Source: Thereva unica (Eukaryota > Arthropoda > Insecta > Diptera > Therevidae). Taken from it: a stretch of DNA of 64,000 nucleotides. The stretch lies in NCBI GenBank assembly GCA_949987705.1, contig CATLJY010000148.1, positions 62,001 to 126,000 of the forward strand, given 5' to 3'. The translations under genes and the position numbers were made by a program. The notes beneath the pieces are model-generated. The model saw only the letters and a program-made list of their open reading frames with translations. It did no database searches and was not told where the DNA came from. How positions within the stretch are numbered: the first letter of the stretch is position 1; each line of letters begins with the position of its first letter. Shown here in pieces: positions 33,446 through 43,850 of the stretch.

Positions 33446-33704
33446 GCTATATATATATATTTTTTTAATTTGTCGTAACGAGAAAATAAAACCTAATTGG
33501 CTGTAATAAAGAATTAACTTAGACTATTCTTATCTTTTTGTTTTTGATTTTTTTCCGTTGCTGCTTTGTTTTCTTTATGTAGGAAATTTCTTTACGCTCC
33601 GTCTTCTTCCAGCTTTCTTTGACGTTCCACTCTTCGTGGTTTGCTGTGTGGCAGATCTGCTCTCTTAAACTTTTTCTTTCGTGTTCCCGATGCGGGGTCA
33701 CTAA
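33446..33704 (-). other. Gypsy B 5' leader with primer-binding-site-like sequence
   Basis: Directly inside the LTR end (minus sense) comes TTAGTGACCCCGCATCGGGA. TGACCCCG also occurs just inside the Gypsy C LTR, so this is a likely tRNA primer site; the tRNA is not identified. The rest is leader without gag start. Confidence 0.55.
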
Positions 33705-33864
33705 TGTTGTGGTCTTCTTGAACCAGTGGGGTCGGCCAGTTTAAATTTTAATTAACACACGTTCGGATTCCGACCATACAACTTTATTTTTCTTACAATA
33801 TATTTACAATATTGTTTCACGAAACATTAACTATTAAAACATGCACTCCGACGGGAGATACCAT

Positions 33865-35113
33865 TTGTTTTGAGTTCACATAAATAGTTAGGTTTTCAAC
33901 GTAAAAATCCCTTTTTATGATCAAAAATTCTTTATTTCACAATTTTATTTGTAACTTAATTTACCGATTTCCCGATTTCAAATTTATTCTAATTTCAACT
34001 TTATTACACTGTAATTTAGGGATTTCAAACTTTCTAGAATATCACAATTAGATTTCAAACGTTCTACTTTATTACAATTTTAGATTTCAACTTTCAAAGA
34101 TTTCAAAGGTTTCACAAACTTTGTTTTACTTTAATTTAAATTGCGCAAGATTTCAGAAAAGACAACCATTTCAAAGACTACCAGAACGAGAGTGATTTCA
34201 CACAAATTTCTTTCTTCCCAACAAAAATTCTTCACCGGTTTTTTCCAAACCGTTTGTTTGTTTTTTCATATATTGAAACATGAACATGTATTTTCATTTT
34301 TCATTTATTCTCATATTTTATACTTGCTGTCCTTTTCTTTATCAATTCAATAAATATATAAATATGATTGACTCGACTGTCAAATGACAAGTCGAAATTA
34401 TTTGTTTATAGTTTACGTTGTGAAGTGTTGTGTTTTGTGCAAAGGTAAATATTGTTATTGTTATTATTTGTGGTTAGTGAAATCACTCTAGTCATGGTGA
34501 GCTTGACTAGACTGGTTTCTTATATTAGCCGTGTTTTTTTAATGAACTATATAGTTCTTCCCCATACAAATCTGAAAACCCAGGTTTTATGGGGGTTTCT
34601 ATCGAGGTTTTGGGAAATTTCGTAATTTGCATATGGCATACTTTCGGGGGTTGGCATGTTTTTTCGGGGGTTGGCATGTTGCATACTTTCGGGGGTCGGA
34701 AAGACGTAATTTAGAAATAAAAACAACAGGAAAGTGATGAGAGCAAATTTATAACAAATAATTGATTTTTTAGAAACATATTTATTATTTTCTAGCGAGG
34801 ATTTCGTGAAACAGTGTAAAAAATAACTCTTAACTTCCGTGTAATTTTGAAATTTTTAAGCATCGAAGTAGGCGCTTCATGAAATTTCCCTTGTCGTTTT
34901 TTTAATGAACTCGATGAAAGAACTATATACATAGTTCATTAAAAAAACACAGCTATTATATCAAAGTGATTTTATATAAACTAATTTTACTTTTTCTACA
35001 TTTTAGGTTGCGATCGTTGGACCGCCCTTAAGTCGCAGGTCGCTGCATTTTAGATGAGTATTTTGTCATTTCGCTTAATTCTTTGTGAAATCTCGTTTCA
35101 TTTAGGTGCAACG
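33865..35113. mobile_element. 1.25-kb insertion in the Gypsy B LTR, class unknown
   Basis: 4-bp flank duplication CCAT, and the uninterrupted LTR at 15744 shows the empty site. Ends (TTGTTTTGAG, GGTGCAACG) share no obvious inverted repeat. The left half repeats GATTTCAAAC/TTTCAACTTT words; TTCGGGGGTTGGCATGTT is doubled near 34640-34690. A smaller MITE lies inside. No coding. Confidence 0.6.
34528..34953. mobile_element. 426-bp MITE, TA-flanked
   Basis: TIR GCCGTGTTTTTTTAATGAAC (34528) against GCTGTGTTTTTTTAATGAAC (inverted, ending 34953), with TA on both sides. No ORF. Mariner-like by target site (inference). Confidence 0.75.
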
Positions 35114-35282
35114 CCATTAATAAATTATAATTTTAATAGATACTAAATCTTTTCGGAGCAGATTCTAAAAACGGACTGACATCTGATAAAAAACAAAAAC
35201 CCTTGTTCGAATATTATTCAACAACAATAAGCGAGTGTTTCGCGCAAAGTGTAGGGAGTACAGTGAACTAAACTGCTCCTAG

Positions 35283-35539
35283 TTAAAGTTGAAGTTCTTA
35301 ATTTTCTTTGGTAGACAAAGGAAGTTAAAGATTGTTTAGGTTTGCCCTTTATGACACCGTGTGTGATTTTTATGAAATCGAAAGCTTAATTTCAACTTTA
35401 TTCATTCTGAGTTACAATTAAATTTGTTTGCAGTTGAATTTGAAGTTCTTAATTTTCTTTGGTAGACAAAGGAAGTTAAAGATTGTTTACGTTAGCCCTT
35501 TATGGCACCGTGTGTGATTTTTTATCGAATTCGAAAGCT
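35283..35539 (+). repeat. ~150-bp tandem repeat, first units of the right-hand array
   Basis: One full unit (35283-35434) and most of a second, which continues at 37346-37389 after the Harbinger insertion and then at 61280 after the LINE. Confidence 0.9.
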
Positions 35540-35838
35540 TAATGCGGCGGTTACACGAATGACAAAAAATGACAATGGTCACAATTTCTGGTCATAATTA
35601 ATGGCATTGCTGTTCACACGACTCAAATAATGACATGTGAAAAGCTCTATTATAAAATGTCATTAATTTATTGCAAGTTGCCATAAATAATGGCAAGAGC
35701 TGAATTTGTATGAAAGACAAATTATGACAGAGTTGAATTTAATTGTGTAGTGGATGAAGAACAGGTAAAATTAAATAAAAATTAAAAAAAATTAGCACGG
35801 AAGCGGACAAACAATTAGTTGCAGGATGTTTTGCTGCT

Positions 35839-36261
35839 GTGCTATTGATTGAAGAGGAGGAGGAAGAAGATACATTTTATACAAAGAACAATAAAAGGAG
35901 AAGAAAACAGAAATCGCAATGGGTGCGTCCTATGTTTTTAGAAAGTGGTTTTTATGAGACATTGCGATTGCAACTCCGGCGAAATGATCCAGAACTGTTT
36001 AAAAATTTGTTAAGGATGTCTTCCGATGATTTCGATTTCCTCCTAGATCGAGTGGCCCCATTAATCGAAAAGCAAACCACAAACATGCGCCAGCCAATTT
36101 CTTCCGGAGAACGTCTTGCGATAACGCTTAGATTTCTTGCGACCGGGGACAGTTTCAGTAGCTTAATGTTTTTGTTCAAGAGGTCGAAAGCATCTATTAG
36201 TAAGATTGTGCCTGAAGTTTGTGCGGCTATACACTCGACATTGAAGGAGGAATTTCTAAAG
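35839..36261 (+). pseudogene. Harbinger transposase (HARBI1-like), N-terminal part
   Basis: An open frame with acidic N-terminus (LLIEEEEEEDTFYTK), basic KRRRKQKSQWVRPMF, then SSDDFDFLLDRVAPLI and SGERLAITLRFLATGDSF, LMFLFKRSKASISKIVPEV. This is the helical N-terminal region that precedes the DDE nuclease in HARBI1-type proteins. It leads into a good 5' splice site (AAG then GTGAGC at 36262), after which no DDE domain (usual GAIDGTH motif) is found, so the catalytic half has been deleted. The start codon is uncertain: the frame is open upstream to about 35797 (TEADKQLVAGCFAAV), with no in-frame ATG there. Confidence 0.8.
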
Positions 36262-37320
36262 GTGAGCCAAATATTGGTTTGGAAAAGAATTGGTGTCTAG
36301 TGTATTGAGCATTTGCAGACACTTGATTAATTCATGGTCCTGTTTGTTTTGAATAGCCAGGTTTAGGTGCTGATTTGAGTGTAAACCCCTTTGAAATAAC
36401 ACTACCGCACTTCATGATAATATCCAGTGAGGTAAATTGATATAATTTATTCATCTTTTTAACAAATTTATACTCTTTCGCCTCGTTTAAAAATAAATTG
36501 AACACAAATTCCCTTCCTTTTTGCATTTTTACGAGTGTTAAATATTTAGACTTGCCTATGAGATTTGCCTTGTTAAGATAAATAAAAATGATCATAAAGG
36601 ATATGAAAATAAACTGCGGGGGTGTGTTGCCGGTATATTATAGTCCATTCAAAACGTACGTTTGGGTATCAAAACATAACACCTTTTTGAAACTCTTTCC
36701 GAACATATTTTTTTGTTTGCTGATTATGGGCCGCCCCCTAATGTTGGGGTAGTTGAAAGTAGTTTTGTTTTGGCTTGAAAAGAGTTTTTTTTATTTAATG
36801 TTAATTTTTCAAATTGTAGGGGTAGTTTTTACTCCTTAAGGGTTGAAAACAATTTATTTGTACCTAACTACACGCATTCAATCAAATTTGAAGCCTAATT
36901 TTTTTTTATTTTCGGTCCATTTAGGGGTGGTTTTAACTGTTTAGGATTATCCCTTATCACAAAATTGGGCTTGATTTGGTATAAATCAACCACTTTCGCC
37001 AATAAATATTGAAAAAAGTGTATTCCATTGGGTTATTTTCGATTATTATTGAAATTGTTGTTGTTGAAATTGTATTTTGCATTTAAATAATGACACTCTA
37101 TCATAAAAGAATGAGCAAGTTCATTTTTTTATGATGACTTGCCATAACTTTTCATAATTTCTCATTATCGTTTACACGGTCATAATTTGTTTCATTATTT
37201 GTAAGCTTTTTTAAGCTTTTTATGACAATAATTTTTGCCATTTTTCATGACAGAAATAATGACACAAATTATGATCGTGTAAACGATTATGACAATTAAT
37301 GACCAAAAAAATGACCAGCG
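36262..37320. other. Harbinger interior without recognisable coding
   Basis: AT-rich. A minus frame at 36332-36595 is open for 87 codons and basic, in the position where the second (Myb-like) Harbinger ORF might lie, but no Myb signature (spaced Trp) is present, so it is not called. Confidence 0.4.
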
Positions 37321-37345
37321 TGTCATTCGTGTAAATTCACCATAA

Positions 37346-37389
37346 CTTCAACTTTATTCATTCTGAGTTACAATTAAATTTGTTTGCAG
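37346..37389 (+). repeat. End of a ~150-bp repeat unit, broken by the LINE
   Basis: Completes the unit interrupted at 35539 and stops at TTTGTTTGCAG, next to the T-run that is the LINE poly(A) tail on the other strand. Confidence 0.85.
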
Positions 37390-37521
37390 TTTTTTTTTTT
37401 TATGTGGCAGTGCTAAGCTCAGGAGTCACCCTTTGTACTACTAGTCCGTCATGTCATTTGTCACGTCATGGTGCAATGTCTAGCAGTAAGCTTAGTACCG
37501 TGGAGGGGGGGGGGGGGGGGG

Positions 37522-38603
37522 TTATAAAGGTACGGGGGGATATTGAAGAAGGTGGTGATGAACCCTGCGTTTGAACTCTTGGATGTTGTATGAGCTCGGA
37601 AATACTGACTGCGAGAGATCATTCCAGAGTCGAGTTGTTCTATTCACAAACGAATTCATATCTTGCTGAGTGCGTGAAAGGGGGAGTTGCAGGTGGAGGG
37701 AATGAGATGAGTGGGCTAATCTGGTGTTGCGGGTATAAGATTGCCGTAGAGGCAGGAGAGCGTTTAACTCGAAGGAACAGTCACTATGATAGTAGCGATA
37801 AAATTTTGTGAGTGCTGCTACATTCCTACGGTGGCTCAGGGGGTCGATGGTGGAGCAAGCGGTATCGTCATTAATTAACTTAAGGGCCCTTTTTTGGACC
37901 TTATCTAACCATGCCAAGGTGGTTATTGGAGCGCCGCCCCAAACGAGGGAGTTGTATTCGAGAAGAGGCCGAATGTAGGATTTATAAATAACAGCACGGG
38001 CCGATGGCTGGAAGAGGAACTTGCACCTCTTAAGAAATCCCAAGCACTGGGATCCTTGTTTTGCAATTTGGAAATGTGGTCATTCCATCGCAAGTCTTTG
38101 GATAGTGTCACACCTAGGATGTGTAGGGATAGGTCGGCCTTTAGTACCACGTCATGCACTTTCAAGGATGGTGACGTGTTGATCTTTTTCTTTGAAATAA
38201 GACAGTACTTGGTTTTGTCAGGGTTGAAATCAACACGATTGTTCTTTCCCCACTCTAGAATGAGTTCAATGTCGTTATTAACAGAGGTGGACATAATTTC
38301 CCGATCATCAAGACAGGATCTGGCATGAGTCTGTCTTGTATCGTAGCTGTACGAGTAACGTAAAGTACCGTCGTCAGCGAAGCTGAGAAGTGGGTTGGAG
38401 GGGATTGAAACTAGGTCATTTATAAAGATGAGAAATAGGGCCGGTGATAAAATTGAACCCTGAGGGACCCCCGCAGAAATGGGGTGAGATTCAGATTTGA
38501 CGCCATCCAATACTACCTTAATTGAACGACCGGAAAGGAAACTTTCAACCCACTTATACAGAACCGAGTCAATTCCAATAGCTTTGAGTTTAGCTAACAA
38601 GGC
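37522..38603 (-). pseudogene. LINE ORF2, C-terminal RT block
   Basis: From 38603 down: LAKLKAIGIDSVLYKWVES, SAGVPQGSILSPALFLIFIN, then SFADDGTLRY where the RT catalytic pair sits as FADD, VDFNPDKTKYCLISK, and LGVTLSKDLRWNDHISKLQ. A frameshift near 38045 leads into the C-terminal domain: SYIRPLLEYNSLVW, KVQKRALKLI, PLSHRRNVAALTKFYRYYH and TTRLWNDLSQSVFPSSYN, ending at a stop at 37522. These C-terminal motifs are those of Jockey/CR1-group RTs. Only one frameshift was seen. Confidence 0.9.
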
Positions 38604-38897
38604 TGTGGGATTAATATTTATTCCACTTTTATAAAAAATTGTTTTTAATATTTTTATAGATTATTATTCGTTTTATTTCACTTTAATTTATTTTATTATT
38701 TAAATTACATATTTTATTATAAAGTATGACCGGGACACAAACGCTTCCCATCGATCGGCTGATGGTGTGCTCCGTATAACGTTTTGCGTTGAACTAGTCA
38801 TTTACACGATCGGAACGGAACGCTTTCTATCGATCAGACGGAAGTTGCAGATTTCAATACGGCGGTTCTATGAACGCCGGAAACAGTGGGCGCTACA
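38604..38897 (-). repeat. 3' LTR of Gypsy C
   Basis: 294 bp, TGTAGCGCCCACTG...AATCCCACA in element sense. Identical to 47027-47320 except one base (G here, C there, about 37 bases from the left end on the plus strand). Confidence 0.97.
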
Positions 38898-38909
38898 TCA
38901 CTCCCCCTC

Positions 38910-39849
38910 GGTGGAAAGCGTTTGCGTGCGTCGGGTGTACAATATTTCATTAACTTATCTTACATTATTTCAGTATCTTGTCTAAAAATCCTAAACTATA
39001 ATTTCTATCCCATCGACTTAGCTTATTGTATTGTAATCCTGAAAAATTGGGTGTCTATATTTATTAATTTCGAGTTCAGTTACTTATGTTTTACTTAACG
39101 GTTACATTTGTAATGATATTTCATGCATGCGTACTTTACTTAGAGCGATTTATGTACTTATGTTTAGAGTGAACATTCTTCTTCTTCTTTGATCCGTTAG
39201 CTGGCGGTCCGAGCGGGACGTCCCCGCAACGGATACGCTGCTGTCGGTGCCGCTGGGTCCCGAACTCTATTCACGATTCGCTTCCATTCTTCTCGGTTTT
39301 TGGCGGTGTCTCGAGCCTCGGTAACTGATAATCGTTGATTCTTTAAGTGAACATTACATTTGCCTTGAAATCCTTATCTACTAATTCATGCATTATTTAT
39401 TTATTTACATATATAATATTTCATTTACTTAAATTTATGATGGATGTACATCTTAAGTTATATCTTATGTGTAGGGAAAAAAGAAAAAAGATTAAATCGA
39501 TTTGATTATATTTTGAAATGAATCGCTTTCTGATTAAACGTATCTGGTTCAGAGCAAATGCGCGCTTACGGGGTTCAAACGCAGTCATGTTGTCATACAC
39601 TTCAACTTGATTCGGAAAAACTTCTCATTTCGGTGCAAAACCTTCTTCCCTAATTTTTTTTTTCGCGACGTGGAACTACTTTTGCGACATTACACTTACT
39701 CTAAGTTTTGGGATGAACTATTTTGCTAACTCGCTACGGATAACGAAACTTGTGGGTCTCGTTGTGCTAAAACGTTAAACATTATTTACCTGAGATGAGA
39801 CAATGCGCGGGTGCCGCTAACATGGCACTTCCCTGCTAGTTCAGGAGAT
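38910..39849 (-). other. Gypsy C 3' untranslated region
   Basis: No env-like ORF seen. It contains the dispersed GATCCGTTAGCTGGCGGTCC repeat (39190-39260), present inverted at 5390-5480. Confidence 0.6.
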
Positions 39850-42800
39850 TTACCTGGCCTTTTCCGTAAACCGTACTCTCCGTCCGAAGCGTGTTACGAC
39901 CTCTTTTGGCGGTGGGTCGTCTGCTTTATCTTTTCCCTCTTGGCAACGTTCTTCGGTTGGGGCGCATTTGTCATCTGGTGTCGAGAACGCTGGTTTTAGT
40001 CGGTCCAGGGAAATTCTTACTCGGCGCCCCTTCATCTCCACTTGAAAATACTTCTTCCTCCGTTGGGTCACCTTATAGGGGCCGTCGAAGGGTGGCTGTG
40101 TTGGTGGTCGCACCGCGTCGTTTCGCACGAAAACGTGTGTGCATTTGTTTAGTCCCCCTGGCATGAATACACCCGTCCTCCCATGGTGAGCGGTAGTTTG
40201 GGGTTTTACCGCCTGCATTATTTGGCCTAAGTCTTTTACGAACTCCGATGCCGCTTGTTTTTTCGACGGCTCTGTCAGGAATTCTCCCGGCAGGCGAAGT
40301 GTCGTGCCATACACCATCTCGGCCGGTGTTGCCTGGATATCTGGATTAAATGTAGCCCTTAACCCTAAGAGGATTGTTGGTAAGGCTTCTGTCCAGCTGG
40401 ATACTATCCGACACATTATCGCCGATTTCAGTGTCCGGTGCCATCGTTCTACCAGGCCATTTGCCTGAGGGTGATACGGCGTAGTCCTTAAATGAGTTAT
40501 CCCTAGCAAAGCTGTCAGCTCGCGGAACAGCGACGACTCAAACTGCCTACCCTGATCTGTCGTTACCCTTAGTGGTATGCCGTACTTTGATATCCACCCC
40601 TCCAGGAAATGGCGGGCCACTGTATCGGCCGTCATGTCTACCATGGGTATGGCCTCTGGCCATCGAGTGAAGCGGTCGACGCACGTCAAGCAGTACCGGT
40701 ATCCTTTTGATGGCGGCAATGGCCCGATAATGTCTATATTTATGTGGGCGGATCGTTCAGTGGGCGGCACGTACCGTTGTATGGGCGTCTTGGTGTGTTG
40801 CTGGATCTTTGACTTTTGACACGGAATGCAGGTCTTAACATATGTTGAGAAATCTTTCCGAAGACTTGGCCAGACAAATCTGTCGCTGACTAATTTCGTA
40901 GTGCCACGAACCCCTGGATGCGATAGGTCATGCATTGTTCGCAGAACGTGCTGCCGCATGCTCTCCGGGATCAGAGGACGTACGCGACCCTGTGATACGT
41001 CACAATATACGGATACGTCATCGTCCGGGAATGCTAGGTGTTTGATTTCCATTGAAGACTTCTCTGGGTTTTTAATGATCTCCTGAAGGCACTGGTCCAA
41101 TGTTTGCTCGTCGGCCAGCTGTCGGTAATCGACTGTCTTTAGCTTGGTGGTCGTCGCTTCGACTCGCGACAAGGTGTCAGCCACGATATTTTCCTTTCCG
41201 GCTATGTGACGGATATCAGTAGTAAATTGACTGATATAGTCCAGCTGCCGAGTGCGTCGAGGTGAATTATTGACCGAGGTCTGCTTAAAAGCGAAAATTA
41301 ACGGCTTATGGTCGGTCATTATGTGGAACGTTCTTCCCTCCAGCAGGTTTTTAAACTGCCTGATTGCTCTGTATACGGCCAACAACTCCCTATCGTAGGT
41401 ACTATATTTTCGTTCTGTTGGCGAGAGCTTATTTGAGAAGAACGCTAGTGGTTTAAGACCGCTTTCGTTGATTTGGTGGAGAGCTGCTCCAATAGCCTTC
41501 TCGGACGCGTCGACGTGTAGAGCCAGTTCGGCGTCAGGTGCGGGATGTGCTAGTAACGCTGCCTCTGCCAAGTCTTTCTTGCACGCTTCGAATGCCGCTA
41601 CTGCCTCCGGTGTCCACTCTATTTTGGTGATGTCATTTTTCTTGTTTCCTACTATCATTTCCCGTAGGACCATCTGATTTTCAACGGCGTGAGGTATAAA
41701 CCTCTGGTAAAAAGTGATTAGAGCCAAGAATCTCTTCAAGTCCTTTGCCACCTTTGGTAGCTCGTAGTTCATTACGGCCAGTACCTTTTCCTCCAGTGGT
41801 CGTATGCCGTCCTTGTTCACCGCATGGCCCAGAAATTTCACCTCTTCTTTTCCCAGCTGACACTTTGATACATTTATCGTTAAGCCGTGCTTGCGGAAAA
41901 TCGAGAACAGCTCGCGTAAGTGTGCTCGATGCTCTTCCATTGTGGTTGATGCCACGCACACATCGTCGACGTATGAGAAAATGTTATCATGGCCCCTCAA
42001 GTTCTCATGCATAAAACGTTGTAGGGTCTGCCCCGCGTTACAGAGTCCAAATGTCATATAGTTGAACTCATAGAGTCCAAAGGGTGTGGTTATCGCCGTC
42101 TTCGGAGTGTGTTCTGGTTCAATTGGTATCTGATGATACGCCTTTTGGAGGTCAATGGTAGAAAAAATGTTCTTGCCGTAACACACTGTTGAAAAGTCCT
42201 GTATGAAGGGAATCGGATACCTATCCGGAATTGTAACCGCATTTAAGCGCCGGTAGTCGCCACATGGGCGCCATCCTCCGTCAGGTTTCCTGACCAAGTG
42301 GAGAGGGCTGGACCAGTTGCTGTTTGAGGGTTTGCATATTCCCATTTCAAGCAAATATTGGAACTCGGCTTTTGCGATTTTTAGTTTATCCGGGGGCAGT
42401 CTTCGTGGCTTCGCAAATATTGGTGGGCCTTTTGTTTCAATGTAATGCGTTACGGCAGTCGGTGACTTAGTTTTTTGTGGAGTTGGCGTCAACGTCGTAA
42501 TGTCAGCAAATTCTTTTAGCAGGTCCGCGAATGGGTTGTCCGCGACTACCATAGTGATTCTTTGTTCTTTAACCGATTTAACTGCACCTATTACAAAGAT
42601 ATTTGTGAGCTTGTCGATAAGCCTGGCGCCTTTAATATCTACTAGCAATCCATACTGGTCAAGGAAGTCGGCTCCGATGATGGCGCTTGTTGTCTGGGCA
42701 ATGATGAATGTCCATGTGAACTGTCGGCGAAGTCCCAAGCTCAGTGTCATGCGCTTAGTGCCATAAGTTTGGATTTGTGTTCCATTTGCGGCGTAGAGTT

Positions 42801-42999
42801 GATGTTCAGAATTTGTACTCTTTCGATCTCTTGAGTCTGGGGGAATTATGGAGACGTCTGCTCCCGAATCAATTAGAAATTTCTTCCCGGTGAGCTCATC
42901 TCTAATAAAGAGGCGCTTACATCTTGCCCCACCTAATGTCGCCTCCCTGATTAGGCGGTCGGTCCGTTTCCCGACGATGTTCCCTTCTTGTAGCTGCAC
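39850..42999 (-). CDS. Gypsy C pol polyprotein (protease, RT, RNase H, integrase)
   Basis: 1,049 codons, uninterrupted. Aspartic protease with DSG at residues 44-46 ([10 protein letters not shown]) and AIIGADFL near 107. [22 protein letters not shown] around 244-263, [18 protein letters not shown], and YVDD at 343-346. RNase H: D497 ([13 protein letters not shown]), E538 (YDRELLAVY), D563 (TDHKPL). Integrase: H690, H694, C724, C727 zinc module; catalytic D756 (NIDIIGPLP), D815 ([10 protein letters not shown]), E851 ([11 protein letters not shown]); then a GPYKV-like C-terminal module. It overlaps gag by 49 bases in another frame, so expression by ribosomal frameshifting is likely (inference). 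All catalytic residues are present, so it looks functional. Confidence 0.95.
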   Translation of the reverse strand: MQLQEGNIVGKRTDRLIREATLGGARCKRLFIRDELTGKKFLIDSGADVSIIPPDSRDRKSTNSEHQLYAANGTQIQTYGTKRMTLSLGLRRQFTWTFIIAQTTSAIIGADFLDQYGLLVDIKGARLIDKLTNIFVIGAVKSVKEQRITMVVADNPFADLLKEFADITTLTPTPQKTKSPTAVTHYIETKGPPIFAKPRRLPPDKLKIAKAEFQYLLEMGICKPSNSNWSSPLHLVRKPDGGWRPCGDYRRLNAVTIPDRYPIPFIQDFSTVCYGKNIFSTIDLQKAYHQIPIEPEHTPKTAITTPFGLYEFNYMTFGLCNAGQTLQRFMHENLRGHDNIFSYVDDVCVASTTMEEHRAHLRELFSIFRKHGLTINVSKCQLGKEEVKFLGHAVNKDGIRPLEEKVLAVMNYELPKVAKDLKRFLALITFYQRFIPHAVENQMVLREMIVGNKKNDITKIEWTPEAVAAFEACKKDLAEAALLAHPAPDAELALHVDASEKAIGAALHQINESGLKPLAFFSNKLSPTERKYSTYDRELLAVYRAIRQFKNLLEGRTFHIMTDHKPLIFAFKQTSVNNSPRRTRQLDYISQFTTDIRHIAGKENIVADTLSRVEATTTKLKTVDYRQLADEQTLDQCLQEIIKNPEKSSMEIKHLAFPDDDVSVYCDVSQGRVRPLIPESMRQHVLRTMHDLSHPGVRGTTKLVSDRFVWPSLRKDFSTYVKTCIPCQKSKIQQHTKTPIQRYVPPTERSAHINIDIIGPLPPSKGYRYCLTCVDRFTRWPEAIPMVDMTADTVARHFLEGWISKYGIPLRVTTDQGRQFESSLFRELTALLGITHLRTTPYHPQANGLVERWHRTLKSAIMCRIVSSWTEALPTILLGLRATFNPDIQATPAEMVYGTTLRLPGEFLTEPSKKQAASEFVKDLGQIMQAVKPQTTAHHGRTGVFMPGGLNKCTHVFVRNDAVRPPTQPPFDGPYKVTQRRKKYFQVEMKGRRVRISLDRLKPAFSTPDDKCAPTEERCQEGKDKADDPPPKEVVTRFGRRVRFTEKAR

Positions 43000-43850
43000 G
43001 GCTTCCTACATCTCGTTGCATTTTCTCCGAATCTCCGGTGGTAATAGCACTTTCCATCTCGTGGTCGGCTTCGGCTAGCCTCCCTGGACCTTGTTCGGCG
43101 GTGCCGTTCTCTAGACCGGCCCATTTGCATAGATGAGATGGCCTTCACTAATCCGTCTACCTTAGCTTCCAACGCAGCAATCTGTGACGATGGTCCAGAT
43201 GATTTCTCACTTACCCCAGCTATGCTGCTGAAATCGCTGACCTCCAGAATTTTGTCAGCCATGGAAGATAGTGACTCTAGGTTGTCCTTGCTTGCTGACA
43301 GGATCGCACGCACCTGAAGAGGTAATCTGTTTAACCACAAGGATCGCAGTAACGAGTCCGTAGTGCTATGGCCTCCGAGGTGCCGCATCTCGTTTAGTAG
43401 TTGAGATGGTTTTTTATCTCCTAACGTCACCTCATTTAGAAGTTTGGCGATTTTGGCTTCCTCAGAATCGGAATATCTTTTTAATAAACAACTTTTCAAA
43501 TAACCATATTTATCCAACTCCGGTGGATTTAATACTGCGTCTCTAACCTGTTGGAGGACTCTTCCATCGATAGCACCCACTACGTGGTTGAATTTTGTGG
43601 TATCAGTTGAGATGCCACACGTTTGGAACTGCGCCTCCACTTGCGCGAACCAGATTTCTGGCGATTCCTCCCAGAACGGTGGAGTTTTTAAGGATATTCG
43701 CGACACTTCGTCATTCCGGACGCCCCCTTGGCTTCCACCGTCTCTGCTTTCGTCGGTTTCCATTTTCGGGCCCGTGCTCCTTCCTGGCTTTTTCTTTGTG
43801 TATAGTGCTAGTGGGCGTGGTACTATTTTCCAGAGGGCCCCAGCTGGCAC
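42951..43850 (-). CDS. Gypsy C gag
   Basis: 299 codons, or about 270 if translation starts at the internal METDESRD, which is the more usual gag start. A capsid-like region has [36 protein letters not shown], then [18 protein letters not shown]. An Arg/Ser-rich segment follows ([18 protein letters not shown]), and the nucleocapsid-type finger [18 protein letters not shown]. The Gypsy B gag has the related CWYHKTHGLKATKCKSPC. Gag would form the particle that packages the RNA. Its 3' end overlaps pol. Confidence 0.92.
   Translation of the reverse strand: MPAGALWKIVPRPLALYTKKKPGRSTGPKMETDESRDGGSQGGVRNDEVSRISLKTPPFWEESPEIWFAQVEAQFQTCGISTDTTKFNHVVGAIDGRVLQQVRDAVLNPPELDKYGYLKSCLLKRYSDSEEAKIAKLLNEVTLGDKKPSQLLNEMRHLGGHSTTDSLLRSLWLNRLPLQVRAILSASKDNLESLSSMADKILEVSDFSSIAGVSEKSSGPSSQIAALEAKVDGLVKAISSMQMGRSRERHRRTRSREASRSRPRDGKCYYHRRFGENATRCRKPCSYKKGTSSGNGPTA

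Larger units (their letters stand above)
33705..35282 (-). repeat. 5' LTR of Gypsy B, split by an insertion
   Basis: Minus orientation. LTR parts 33705-33864 and 35114-35282 together match the 335-bp LTR at 15744-16078; the first two bases (TG) appear lost or mutated. The insertion 33865-35113 is flanked by CCAT on both sides (33861-33864 and 35114-35117). Confidence 0.8.
35543..37342. mobile_element. PIF/Harbinger element, internally deleted
   Basis: TIR TGCGGCGGTTACACGAATGA (35543) against TGGTGAATTTACACGAATGA (inverted, ending 37342), with TAA duplication at 35540-35542 and 37343-37345, the 3-bp target typical of PIF/Harbinger. Subterminal ATGACAAAAAATGACA-type motifs mirror each other. 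Only the N-terminal part of the nuclease remains. Confidence 0.88.

Noticed and set aside
35765..35795. Possible 31-bp intron before the Harbinger frame that would supply an ATG
   Set aside because: Sites fit GT-AG and phase, but 31 bp is below the usual minimum intron size; left as uncertain rather than annotated.
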